From an uncultured bacterium (GTDB lineage: Bacteria > Bipolaricaulota > Bipolaricaulia > UBA7950 > UBA9294): a stretch of 16,698 nucleotides of DNA. The notes under the pieces were generated by a model. That model was not told where the DNA came from. It ran no database searches and worked only from the letters and a program-made list of their open reading frames with translations. Of the stretch, positions 6,764 through 14,040 are shown one piece after another. Location: positions 1 through 16,698 of the forward strand of contig CAIOLV010000033.1 in NCBI GenBank assembly GCA_903859225.1, written 5' to 3'. The position numbers were made by a program, and so were the translations under genes. Every line of letters starts with the position of its first letter. Position 1 is the stretch's first letter.

Positions 6764-7618
6764 TTACTTCGCTCGAAGCGCTTCGGCGCCGCCTTGGATA
6801 TCGGCGATCTCCCGCGTGATGGATTGTTGGCGCGCCCGGTTGTACGACCGCCGCAGGGTCTCGAGCAGGTCCTCCGCGTTGTCGGTCGCGTTCCTCATCG
6901 CCTGTCTCCGGATGGCGTCCTCGCTCGTCTTGGTCTCGAGCATCGCGGCGTAGAGCTTGACCCGCACGTAGAGCGGCATGGTGTTGGCGAGCGCCGTGGC
7001 GAGATCGGGCTCGACGAGCGACTCGCTCGGCTCGGGATCGACCGCGACCGGCAGGAGGCCGGTGACCGTCAGTCGCTGCGCGAGGTCGGAGACGAACGTC
7101 ATGTGCACGATCTTCACGCGGCCGATGTCCCCGCGTCGATACAGATCCATCGCTTCGTCGGCGATGCGCACCGCAGCTTCCCACGTCGGCGGTTCGTAGA
7201 CGTTGACGTACGAGCGCAGTGGTTCGATGCCCCGTCGCGCGAAGTAGGCGCGCGCTTTCTCTCCCCCCGCGAGGATGCGCGCCGACGGGCCGGCCGCCTC
7301 GAGCTCCGCCTCCGCGGCGCGGTTCAGCTCCCCCTTGGACCGCTCACACAGGCCGCGGTCTGAGTTGAGGACGAGAATCGCCGCCCTCTCGTCGCCGCGA
7401 TCGAGCATCAGCGAATGGGGCTCTGCGTCCTTCGCGCGTTGCCCGGCGAGCTTTCGCGTGAAGGACTCGAGTTCGGAGAAATACGGCCGAATGTGCGCGA
7501 GCCGCCGCTTCAGGCGCGTGACCTTGGTCATCGCGATCGCGTTCATCGCACTCGTGATCTGGGCGATGTCCTCGATGTTGCCGATGCGGTTCTTGATCGC
7601 TCGAACGTATTGGGCCAT
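6764..7618 (-). CDS. atpG: F-type ATP synthase gamma subunit
   Basis: The 284-residue central stalk subunit has the N-terminal coiled helix (RAIKNRIGNIEDIAQITSAM), a mid-protein SDRGLC, and the C-terminal RNATDNAEDLLETLRRSYNRARQ helix that turns inside the alpha/beta hexamer. The usual GGFN-like continuation after SDRGLC is ERSKGEL here. The ATG at 7618 is preceded by GAGAGG. The first 57 coding bases and the six before them are repeated 102 bases upstream in a diverged copy. Twenty-three bases separate its stop from atpD. Confidence 0.96.
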   Translation of the reverse strand: MAQYVRAIKNRIGNIEDIAQITSAMNAIAMTKVTRLKRRLAHIRPYFSELESFTRKLAGQRAKDAEPHSLMLDRGDERAAILVLNSDRGLCERSKGELNRAAEAELEAAGPSARILAGGEKARAYFARRGIEPLRSYVNVYEPPTWEAAVRIADEAMDLYRRGDIGRVKIVHMTFVSDLAQRLTVTGLLPVAVDPEPSESLVEPDLATALANTMPLYVRVKLYAAMLETKTSEDAIRRQAMRNATDNAEDLLETLRRSYNRARQQSITREIADIQGGAEALRAK

Positions 7619-7624
7619 CGCCTA
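7562..7624. repeat. Direct repeat copy 1: 5' end of atpG
   Basis: This 63-base segment covers TAGGCG plus the first 19 codons of atpG on the minus strand. It matches 7664-7726 at 58 of 63 positions. The offset is exactly 102 bases, a multiple of three. Confidence 0.95.
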
Positions 7625-7720
7625 CCTCTCTGGATCTCGCACGCCGGCCATCGCTTGGAAACAGGCGATGTCCTCGATGTTGCCGATGCGGTTCACGATC
7701 GCTCGAATGGTTTGGGCCAT
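7622..7720 (-). CDS. 32-codon ORF from duplicated atpG start
   Basis: Starting at the ATG three bases after the atpA stop, this ORF reads MAQTIRAIVNRIGNIEDIA, matching the gamma N-terminus at 16 of 19 positions. It then continues with 13 unrelated residues to a TAG six bases from the true atpG ATG. GGAG in the end of atpA could serve as its ribosome site. If translated it would make a peptide like the gamma N-terminal helix and couple atpA to atpG translation. It may instead be a non-functional duplication remnant. Confidence 0.45.
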   Translation of the reverse strand: MAQTIRAIVNRIGNIEDIACFQAMAGVRDPER

Positions 7721-7726
7721 CGCCTA
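7664..7726. repeat. Direct repeat copy 2: atpG start duplicated next to the atpA stop
   Basis: This is the partner of 7562-7624. It includes the atpA stop codon TAG itself (7724-7726), GCG, and 19 gamma-like codons. The five mismatches fall in two clusters, at codons 4-5 and codon 9. Similarity ends abruptly after the codon for the Ala in EDIA. Confidence 0.95.
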
Positions 7727-9307
7727 CGCTCCGAACCGCTTCTTGAACTCGGCGACGGCCAACTCAAGCTTCGCCCGGAACTCGGGAGTCAGTTCCTTCT
7801 TGTCGCGCAGCTCGTCGAGCAAATCCCCGCGTGTCTCGTGAAGGTAGCGCAACCACTCCTCTTCGAACCGCCGCACGGCGGAGACCTCGATGTCGACCAA
7901 GTGGTTCTGAACCGCGACGTAGAGGGACAAGACCTGATCTTCAACCGGCATCGGGCGGTACTGCCCCTGACCGAGGATCTGCATCAGTCGATCGCCACGA
8001 GCGAGTTGGGCTTTCGACTCCTCGTCAAGGTCGGACGAGAACTCAGCGAACGCCTCGAGTTCCCGGTACTGCGACAGCTCCAGCCGCAACTCGCCGGCAA
8101 TCTGCGACATCGCGCGGATCTGCGCCGCTCCTCCGACGCGCGACACCGAGTACCCGACGTTGATCGCCGGCCGGACGCCCTGGTTGAATAGGTTCGTCTC
8201 AAGGTAGATCTGCCCATCGGTGATGGAGATCACGTTCGTCGGGATATAGGACGTGATGTCGCCGGCTTTCGTCTCGATGATCGGGAAGGCCGTCAGTGAT
8301 CCTCCGCCCGCTCGAACGGGAAGTCTCGCGGCGTGCCCACTCTCGGACTCGGGGATCTGTTCGACCGTCTGGTCTTCTTCGCCGAAGTGATCGGCCAGTC
8401 GGACCGCGCGCTCGAGCAATCGAGAGTGCGTGTAGAAGATGTCGCCGGGATACGCCTCGCGACCCGGCGGGCGGCGCAGGAGGAGCGCGATCTCGCGATA
8501 GGCGACGGCGTGCTTCGACAGGTCGTCGTAGACGACGAAGGAGTCGCCGCCCTTGTACGTGAAGTACTCGGCCATGGCACAGCCGGCGTACGGCGCCAGG
8601 TACTGCATCGGGGTCGGCGATTGAGCGTCAGCGACGACGACGATCGTGTACGAGAGCGCGCCGTGTCGCGAGAGGGTGTCGATGATGCGAGCCACTGTAG
8701 AGGCCTTCTGGCCGATGGCCACGTAGACGCAGACGACACCTTTCCCTTTCTGATTGATGATCGTGTCGATAGCGATGGCCGTCTTGCCCGTGCGGCGGTC
8801 GCCAATGATCAGCTCGCGCTGTCCGCGGCCGATGGGTGTCATCGCATCGATGGCCTTGAGCCCAGTCTGGAGTGGGGTGTCGACCGGCTGGCGGTCGATG
8901 ACGCCGGGAGCCTTCGCCTCCGTCTTGCGCGTTTCGGTCGAGGCAATCGGTCCCTTCCCGTCCAGCGGGCGGCCGAGCGGGTCGACGACGCGCCCGAGGA
9001 ATCCCTCGCCGACTGGAGTCTCGAGAACGCGGCCGGTGCGGCGAACCTCGTCTCCCTCTTTCACTTTCTCGGTGTCGCCGAACAGGGCGACGCCGACGCT
9101 CTCTTCCTCCAGGTTGAGGATGAGCCCGTACACGTCGTTCCCGAACGCCGCGATCTCCGAGGACATCGCGCGGTCGAGCCCATAGACGTGGGCAATTCCG
9201 TCCCCGACCTGCGCGACGACGCCGACCTCCTGCGTCTCGAGGTCGTACCGGAAGCCCCGAAGGTGCTCCTTCAGGATCGCCGCAATGTCGTCTTTCCGCG
9301 CCGTCAT
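7724..9307 (-). CDS. atpA: F-type ATP synthase alpha subunit
   Basis: The 527-residue non-catalytic F1 subunit has the P-loop GDRRTGKT (169-176; the usual Gln is Arg), AIGQKASTVA, YDDLSKHAVAYR, YPGDIFYTHSRLLERA and the SVSRVGGAAQ arginine finger (R390). The loop between LLERA and GSLTA is 14 residues longer than in E. coli alpha. It carries an acidic stretch (EEDQTVEQIPESESGH), which explains the slightly long protein. The ATG at 9307 overlaps the atpH stop by four bases. A G-rich GGGGGGAG lies directly upstream. Confidence 0.98.
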   Translation of the reverse strand: MTARKDDIAAILKEHLRGFRYDLETQEVGVVAQVGDGIAHVYGLDRAMSSEIAAFGNDVYGLILNLEEESVGVALFGDTEKVKEGDEVRRTGRVLETPVGEGFLGRVVDPLGRPLDGKGPIASTETRKTEAKAPGVIDRQPVDTPLQTGLKAIDAMTPIGRGQRELIIGDRRTGKTAIAIDTIINQKGKGVVCVYVAIGQKASTVARIIDTLSRHGALSYTIVVVADAQSPTPMQYLAPYAGCAMAEYFTYKGGDSFVVYDDLSKHAVAYREIALLLRRPPGREAYPGDIFYTHSRLLERAVRLADHFGEEDQTVEQIPESESGHAARLPVRAGGGSLTAFPIIETKAGDITSYIPTNVISITDGQIYLETNLFNQGVRPAINVGYSVSRVGGAAQIRAMSQIAGELRLELSQYRELEAFAEFSSDLDEESKAQLARGDRLMQILGQGQYRPMPVEDQVLSLYVAVQNHLVDIEVSAVRRFEEEWLRYLHETRGDLLDELRDKKELTPEFRAKLELAVAEFKKRFGA

Positions 9308-9810
9308 GCTCCCCCCGATTCACCGAGCGTCTGATGGAGCCGGTCGAGCCTGGCCCTCAACGTGCCGTCCAGCGTGCGTCCCTCGATCTCAATCCGCGCT
9401 CCGGCAAGCACCGCCGGGTCGACGCTCTCCTCCAACTTCACCTTCAGCCCGAGGGCATGTCCCAACGTTCCGGTGAGCCGGTCGCGTTCTTCGCTCGACA
9501 GGGCCTGGGCGGTCACGACGTGGACGGGAACCACGCCTTCGGCCTCGGCGCGAACCGAGAGGAACTCGCCGAGCACGAGGTCGCGGATGAGGAGCCCCAT
9601 GAGGTGGCGAAACCCGTCGCTCGCCTCCGGGAATGCTGCTTCGACGATCCGGCCCGCTTCGCCGGCTGCGGCGCCCGCGGCCGGCTGCGCGACGTCGGTC
9701 GATGCAGCGATCTGCCGCAGTTCCTGCTCCAGGGCGTCGGTCGTCTTCTCGTCGGAAGCGAGAGCGTACAGGTCCTCGGCGATCTTCCGCGCGACGTCTC
9801 GTGATCTCAA
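9304..9810 (-). CDS. atpH: F-type ATP synthase delta subunit
   Basis: This 168-residue peripheral-stalk subunit is identified by position between atpF and atpA, by length, and by C-terminal delta features (a VKLEESVDPAVLAGARIEIEG stretch, residues about 123-143, and a TLDGTLRARLDRL ending). The start is TTG at 9808-9810. It overlaps the atpF stop as TTGA, and no ATG or GTG is available near the N-terminus. An Ala/Gly-rich linker lies around residues 41-52. The sequence is weakly conserved, as usual for delta. Confidence 0.9.
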   Translation of the reverse strand: MRSRDVARKIAEDLYALASDEKTTDALEQELRQIAASTDVAQPAAGAAAGEAGRIVEAAFPEASDGFRHLMGLLIRDLVLGEFLSVRAEAEGVVPVHVVTAQALSSEERDRLTGTLGHALGLKVKLEESVDPAVLAGARIEIEGRTLDGTLRARLDRLHQTLGESGGA

Positions 9811-10337
9811 CGGTTCTCCTTCACCCCGTCGAGCGCCGCGTCATCGATCTCCGCGAGCAACTGGTCGAGGAGCCGTCGGTGATCCTCGATGCGCACCTCG
9901 CGGCTGAGAACCTGTTCGGTTCCGAGAACGACCATTTCGGCGTATTGCGCCTTGAGATCGGCGAGAACGCGATCCCGCTCGTGCTCCAACTGCGCTCGCG
10001 CGTCGACGAGGATGCGATCGGACTCTTCCTTCGCCCGCTGCTTCGCTTCCTCGAAGCTCTTCTCGCCCCGCTCTCGCGCTTCTTCGAGGATCTGCGCAGA
10101 CTCTTTCTTCACCGCGGCGAGCTCGGTGGTCCGTCGGCCGACAAGCTCGGCCGCCTTCTCCTCGGCCGTCTTGGCCGCCGCCATCCGCGCTGCGATGAGC
10201 TCGCGCCGCCTGTCGAGATACTTGAGCGCCGGCTTCCAGAGGATCCAGCGGAGGAGAATCAACAGAACCGCGAACTGAAGCAGGGTGATGACGAGCGTCC
10301 AGTTGAATTCGATGATCTTGCCCCACTCGACGCCCAT
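9807..10337 (-). CDS. atpF: F-type ATP synthase b subunit
   Basis: The 176-residue protein has one N-terminal membrane helix (about residues 12-33) followed by a long charged coiled coil (about 40-150), the form of the peripheral stalk b subunit. Only one b gene is present, so a homodimer is expected. The start is ATG at 10337. The stop overlaps the TTG start of atpH, implying coupled translation. Confidence 0.93.
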   Translation of the reverse strand: MGVEWGKIIEFNWTLVITLLQFAVLLILLRWILWKPALKYLDRRRELIAARMAAAKTAEEKAAELVGRRTTELAAVKKESAQILEEARERGEKSFEEAKQRAKEESDRILVDARAQLEHERDRVLADLKAQYAEMVVLGTEQVLSREVRIEDHRRLLDQLLAEIDDAALDGVKENR

Positions 10338-10353
10338 TGGGTTCCCTTCCTCT

Positions 10354-10629
10354 CTACACGACGAACAGCAGAACGATCGAGATGAGGAGCGCGTAGATCG
10401 CCGTCGTCTCGACGAAGGCGCACCCGATGATCATCGTGCTGAACAGCGCGGGGCGCGATTCCGGCTGCCGCGCGATCCCGTCGAGCGCGTGCGCCACAGC
10501 GTTCCCGATCCCGAGACCCGGGCCGAACGCGCCAATTCCCATGCACAACCCAGCGGCGAGGTACTTCGCCACCTGGATGAGGTCCGCGCCGCTAATTCCT
10601 CCTGCTGCCGTCTGCGCAGTCTGAAGCAT
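10354..10629 (-). CDS. atpE: F-type ATP synthase c subunit (rotor ring)
   Basis: The 91-residue protein forms two membrane helices joined by the polar loop ARQPES (53-58). The ion-binding carboxylate is E74 in VETTAIY, with T75, T76 and Y79 beside it. That resembles Na+-binding c rings, but the helix 1 Gln of those proteins is Ile41 here. The helix 1 motif is GPGLGIGNA. The ATG is preceded by AGGAGG, and the gene lies nine bases after the atpB stop. Confidence 0.97.
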   Translation of the reverse strand: MLQTAQTAAGGISGADLIQVAKYLAAGLCMGIGAFGPGLGIGNAVAHALDGIARQPESRPALFSTMIIGCAFVETTAIYALLISIVLLFVV

Positions 10630-10638
10630 TCACCCCTC

Positions 10639-11358
10639 CTAGTGTTTCTCGGTCGCAAGGTTGATGTAGGCGACCGCCAGAATTGAGAACACGAACGCCT
10701 GGATGAGACCGAAGCCGATCCCGAAGATCACGCGCAGCGCAATCGGGACGACGAACGGGTCCAGCTTGGCCATGACAATCGAGACGAGAACGAGTTCGGC
10801 AAACACGTTGCCGAAGAGACGGAAGCCATGCGACAGCGGCCGTGCCACGACCTCGGACAGGATCGTGATCGGCGACAGCCACCACGGCGAGAAGAACTCC
10901 TTCCCATACCCGCGCAGACCCTTCGTTCGAATCAAGAAGTAGTGGACGAGAACGAGAATCATGAGCGCGAGCCCGAGCGTCACGTTGGGATCCGTCGTTG
11001 GCGCCTCCAGTCCCGGGAGAAGCGACAGCCAGTTCGACGCGAGGATGAAGAGGAAGAGCGTCGCGATGAACGGGAACATCCGCACCCCGAAGCCTTTCGA
11101 ACTGAAGTTGCCCAGGAGTTGGCTGTCGAGTTGCTCGATCACGAAGTCGAGCGCCGCCTGCGTGCGGTTCGGCTTGTCCTCGACCGGCTGGCGAAGCCCG
11201 CGGCGCAGGAACAAAGCGAGGATGAGGACGATGATCGAGGCGATGGCCGACATCATGATCGTCTTCGGATCCACTTGGATCGCGAAGCCGCCGATGTGCC
11301 AGGTTGCGATCTCCTTCTGCCCGAGGCGCTCTATCAGCTGACCGAGCTCTTCGCGCAC
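10639..11358 (-). CDS. atpB: F-type ATP synthase a subunit
   Basis: This 239-residue multi-helix membrane stator forms the ion half-channels. It carries the essential Arg in HGFRLFGN (R180), the helix pair SNWLSLLPG (108-116), and the conserved Gln of GLIQAF (Q220). I chose the GTG at 11356-11358. It overlaps the atpI stop by one base (TAGTG) and has GGGAGGGG just upstream. An upstream in-frame extension to 11472 lies wholly inside atpI. Glu188 stands at the position of the E. coli Gly in NMYAG. Confidence 0.96.
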   Translation of the reverse strand: MREELGQLIERLGQKEIATWHIGGFAIQVDPKTIMMSAIASIIVLILALFLRRGLRQPVEDKPNRTQAALDFVIEQLDSQLLGNFSSKGFGVRMFPFIATLFLFILASNWLSLLPGLEAPTTDPNVTLGLALMILVLVHYFLIRTKGLRGYGKEFFSPWWLSPITILSEVVARPLSHGFRLFGNVFAELVLVSIVMAKLDPFVVPIALRVIFGIGFGLIQAFVFSILAVAYINLATEKH

Positions 11359-11756
11359 TATGCCCCTCCCTGTGCCCCAGATCGCCTGAAGAACAAGCTT
11401 ATCTGCGCCAGGGCCAATCCTCCACCCGTTCCGAGGGCCGTCTCCCGCCCCAGCGTCGCAGCGATCCACCACAAGACGAACCCGAGGAGGAGAAGGCGTC
11501 CGACACTCGAGAGGCCGGCGATGGTCGCCGCACGGCGAGTCGGACCCTCCGCCGCGCCGCGTACGACAAGTGACGAGAGGGTCAGATAGAGGAAGAACGC
11601 GTTCGCTAGATGAAGCGCGAGCCCGAGCCCGACGCCGAGCGCGGCCGAGGGATGCCCCAACCCCATGAGCGCGCCTGCGGCCGTGGCACAGACGAGAAAC
11701 GAGCCGCCGAGGCGGAGCGCCCCAGCGGCTCCTGGGATTCGCGTCGTAGTCGACAT
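11358..11756 (-). CDS. AtpI-like ATP synthase subunit I
   Basis: The 132-residue, very hydrophobic protein has about four membrane segments (roughly 15-33, 38-62, 77-102 and 104-123). It lies directly before atpB, the place and form of the poorly conserved AtpI / subunit I family. That family assists c-ring assembly or cation supply in some bacteria. The ATG at 11756 has no visible Shine-Dalgarno sequence. It lies 25 bases after the frr stop. Longer in-frame starts would overlap frr. Assignment rests on topology and position more than on sequence. Confidence 0.72.
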   Translation of the reverse strand: MSTTTRIPGAAGALRLGGSFLVCATAAGALMGLGHPSAALGVGLGLALHLANAFFLYLTLSSLVVRGAAEGPTRRAATIAGLSSVGRLLLLGFVLWWIAATLGRETALGTGGGLALAQISLFFRRSGAQGGA

Positions 11757-11781
11757 GGCCGGAGGGTGAGAGAAGGGACAG

Positions 11782-12339
11782 CTAGATCGTCTGGATCTGC
11801 TTCGCCTTCTGCTCAATCAGGGTGTCGACCGTCTTCGAGTATTCGTGGACCAACTCGTCGGTCTTCTCCCGCTGGCGGCGGTGCTCGTCCTCGGAGAGGG
11901 TTCCATCTTTCTTCATGGCATCGAACTTCTCGTTCGCTTCGCGGCGGACGTTGCGCAACGCGACCTTGGTTTCTTCGCCGCGCGATTTAATCACCTTGGA
12001 CAGCTCGCGCCGGCGCTCCTCGGAGAGTTTCGGAACCTTGATGCGGAGGACGTTTCCGTCGCTTGAGGGGTTTAACCCCAGGTCGGCACTCAGGACGGCC
12101 TTCTCCACGGACGCCATCTGCGTCTTGTCGAACGGCTGCACGACGAGCAGATTCGCGTCGGGAGCCGAGATCGTCGCCAATTGCTTGAGCGGCGTTCGGG
12201 TCCCGTAGTAGTCGACCAGCACGTCCTCCACCATGGCAGGGTTGGCCCGACCGGTCTGGACTTTCGCGAGATGCTCTTTCAGTACGTCGATGGTCCGCTT
12301 CATGTGCTCGACCATCTCGCGTCGCACTTGTTCTGGCAT
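11782..12339 (-). CDS. frr: Ribosome recycling factor
   Basis: From the ATG at 12339 the protein is 185 residues, the standard length. It acts with EF-G to split post-termination ribosomes. Family stretches are QTGRANPAMVEDVLVDYYGTRTPLKQLATIS, VVQPFDKTQM, LGLNPSSDGNVLRIKVPKLSEERRRELSK, and ALRNVRREANEKF. GAGGTG lies about seven bases upstream of this ATG. The in-frame GTG nine bases earlier sits on that ribosome site and is less likely. Here frr heads the ATP synthase operon, with its own promoter upstream. Confidence 0.96.
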   Translation of the reverse strand: MPEQVRREMVEHMKRTIDVLKEHLAKVQTGRANPAMVEDVLVDYYGTRTPLKQLATISAPDANLLVVQPFDKTQMASVEKAVLSADLGLNPSSDGNVLRIKVPKLSEERRRELSKVIKSRGEETKVALRNVRREANEKFDAMKKDGTLSEDEHRRQREKTDELVHEYSKTVDTLIEQKAKQIQTI

Positions 12340-12359
12340 GCTCGACACCTCAAGGTGAG

Positions 12360-12388
12360 ATTCTATGGACGCGCGAGATACCCGTCAA
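12360..12388 (-). promoter_or_regulatory. Sigma70-type promoter of the frr-atp operon
   Basis: On the minus strand, TTGACG (12383-12388) and TAGAAT (12360-12365) are separated by exactly 17 bases. The predicted start near 12353 leaves a very short leader containing GAGGTG before the frr ATG. No other comparable promoter occurs between here and atpB, and the atp genes are packed within 25 bases or overlap. This is therefore the likely main promoter for the cluster. The one larger gap, between atpA and atpG, holds the duplicated start. Confidence 0.75.
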
Positions 12389-12442
12389 CGACGGACTCCG
12401 CTCAGCGCCTGCAACGGCCGCTCGCGTGGAGCTGACGCTCGC

Positions 12443-13108
12443 CTATGGCCGCGCGACCAGCCGGTCGAGGTCGGCCTGTTGCTCGGGACGCACGATGGCC
12501 AGAATCTCGTCCACTGGCTGGAGAACGGTATCGGCGCGCGGAAGGATGAGATCGCCCTTGCGAAGAATGGCGGCAAGCACGCAATCGCAGGGGAGATCCA
12601 GATCCCGGACGGCCTTCCCCGCGGCGGTCGATCCCGGCGCGACCTTCACTTCGACGAGCGAGTACTGTCCGCGTCGCAGCTTGAGGAGCGTCACCATGTC
12701 GCCGATCGACATTTCCTCGGCGATCAGCTTGGCCATCAGGTCGGCCTGGTTGAGCGCCACGTCAACGCCCATATCGCGCGTGAACAACCACGCGTTGTCC
12801 GGGTCGTTCACTCGCGCGATGACGCGGCGCACGCCGAACTCGAAGCGGGAAATCGTCGACACGACCAGGTTGTCCTCGTCGTCCGACGTCACCGCCGCCA
12901 CGACATCGGCCTTCTTGATTCCGGCCTGCGCGAGCACGTTCGGATCGGCGCCGTCGCCCGTCACGACCATCTCGCGCGGAAAACGCAGCTTCAGAGGCTC
13001 GGTGATCTCCGGCCGCGGGTCGACGATGACCGCCGTGTGTCCGCCGGCCAGCAAGAGTCCGGCGAGATGCGCACCCGTCTTTCCTCCTCCCACGATCAGG
13101 ACGAACAC
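12443..13108 (-). CDS. TrkA-type potassium uptake regulator (RCK/KTN protein), second copy
   Basis: The 221-residue protein has an N-terminal Rossmann RCK (KTN) domain with GGGKTG (7-12), an acidic strand end (VD), GDGADPNVLAQAG and AAVTSDDEDN. A C-terminal TrkA_C domain follows (about 135-215). Such proteins bind NAD(H) or ATP/ADP and gate Trk/Ktr potassium channels at the membrane. The start is GTG at 13108 with GGAGG upstream. It follows the first TrkA gene by 14 bases. The pair resembles CeoB/CeoC-type tandem arrangements. The membrane subunit TrkH is not in the window. Confidence 0.9.
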   Translation of the reverse strand: MFVLIVGGGKTGAHLAGLLLAGGHTAVIVDPRPEITEPLKLRFPREMVVTGDGADPNVLAQAGIKKADVVAAVTSDDEDNLVVSTISRFEFGVRRVIARVNDPDNAWLFTRDMGVDVALNQADLMAKLIAEEMSIGDMVTLLKLRRGQYSLVEVKVAPGSTAAGKAVRDLDLPCDCVLAAILRKGDLILPRADTVLQPVDEILAIVRPEQQADLDRLVARP

Positions 13109-13122
13109 TGCCGCCTCCTCTC

Positions 13123-13773
13123 CTAGACGATCGCCAGCAGGCTCTCCAGCCGGCTGCGCGCTGTGGCCAGCACGCTGACGACGAGCCGGTCTCCGCTCTG
13201 GAACGCTGTCCCTGTGATCGGGATGAACGTGCCTCCCTTGCGAGCCACGCTGATCACGGAGATCTCCGACGGGACGTTCACGTTGTTCACCGTCCGCCCG
13301 ACCCAGTGCGGCGGCACCTCCACTTCGACCAGCTCCACTTCCCCGGTGCCGAGGCTCGACACGATGTTCAGCTCGCGGTGACCGAGAAGCTGGATGATGC
13401 GGCTCGCACCCCACGCCGTGGAGGACACCGTCTGCAGTCCAAGCCGCTGATAGATCTCCGCCCGGCGCGGATCGTAGAGACGTGCGACGATCTTCGGGAC
13501 GTTGAAGGTGTTGCGGGCGACGCGCGCGATGATGATGTTGCGGTTGTCCTTTGCCGTGACGGCGGCCAGCGCGTCCGCTTGTTCGGCGCCGGCGCGGGCA
13601 AGAACCTCACGATCGAGTCCGGACCCGGCGACCGTCTGCCCTTTGAACGACGGTCCCAGGCGATCGAAGGTTCGAGGGTCCACGTCGACCACGGTCACAT
13701 CCTGGCCGTCCTCGATGAGCTGATGGGCCAATTCCGAGCCCATTCGCCCACAGCCGACAATGATGACTCTCAT
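13123..13773 (-). CDS. TrkA-type potassium uptake regulator (RCK/KTN protein), first copy
   Basis: The 216-residue protein has RCK domain GCGRMG (7-12), VVDVD (28-32), GSGLDREVLARAG and AAVTAKDNRN, then a TrkA_C domain. The ATG at 13773 has AGGAGGG upstream. A longer in-frame extension reaches 13860 but lacks support. It differs clearly from the second copy, so the two likely form a heteromeric gating ring or serve different channels. About 267 bases separate it from the P-type ATPase. Confidence 0.9.
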   Translation of the reverse strand: MRVIIVGCGRMGSELAHQLIEDGQDVTVVDVDPRTFDRLGPSFKGQTVAGSGLDREVLARAGAEQADALAAVTAKDNRNIIIARVARNTFNVPKIVARLYDPRRAEIYQRLGLQTVSSTAWGASRIIQLLGHRELNIVSSLGTGEVELVEVEVPPHWVGRTVNNVNVPSEISVISVARKGGTFIPITGTAFQSGDRLVVSVLATARSRLESLLAIV

Positions 13774-14040
13774 AGCGCCCTCCTGCCGCGAACGATTCGT
13801 CCGCCGCACGAGCTCTTCGCATCGTCCGGCGCGTGCGCCCGTGCTCTCTGCGCCTCGCAAGGGTACTGCATCCTCACCTGTTCCCGGCAGGCGCTCGTCC
13901 TCCGACCGCCGGAAACCGTGCCCCCCATCCTACCGCGCGTTTGACCCCGGCGGCCAGTGTGCCGGACGTCCTTGACACCGACTCGCTTCACCGGATTCCG
14001 CTCTTCATCCCGTCTTCGTCCGCCCGCCGGCCGCGCCACA
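13774..14040. other. Intergenic region between P-type ATPase and trkA pair
   Basis: This is 267 bases of GC-rich sequence. I see no convincing gene. A weak minus-strand -10-like TAGGAT lies near 13930 without a matching -35. No RNA gene or terminator with a T-run is evident, although the trkA pair probably starts transcription here. Confidence 0.5.

Noticed and set aside
5337..6953. 538-codon open frame on the plus strand
   Set aside because: It lies entirely opposite atpD and part of atpG, which have full family motifs. High GC content produces long antisense frames, and the translation shows no recognisable domain.
6741..7184. Upstream in-frame extension of atpD
   Set aside because: It runs through atpG in another frame. 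The internal ATG at 6740 has a good ribosome site and matches the normal beta N-terminus.
11359..11472. Upstream extension of atpB
   Set aside because: It lies within atpI. The GTG at 11358 has a strong ribosome site and the normal subunit a length.
12340..12348. GTG start for frr nine bases upstream of the ATG
   Set aside because: The GTG sits on the GAGGTG that serves the ATG, and the ATG gives the standard 185-residue length.
13972..13977. Plus-strand TTGACA that looks like a -35 box
   Set aside because: No -10-like hexamer occurs at 16-18 bases, and it would only transcribe antisense to the ATPase.
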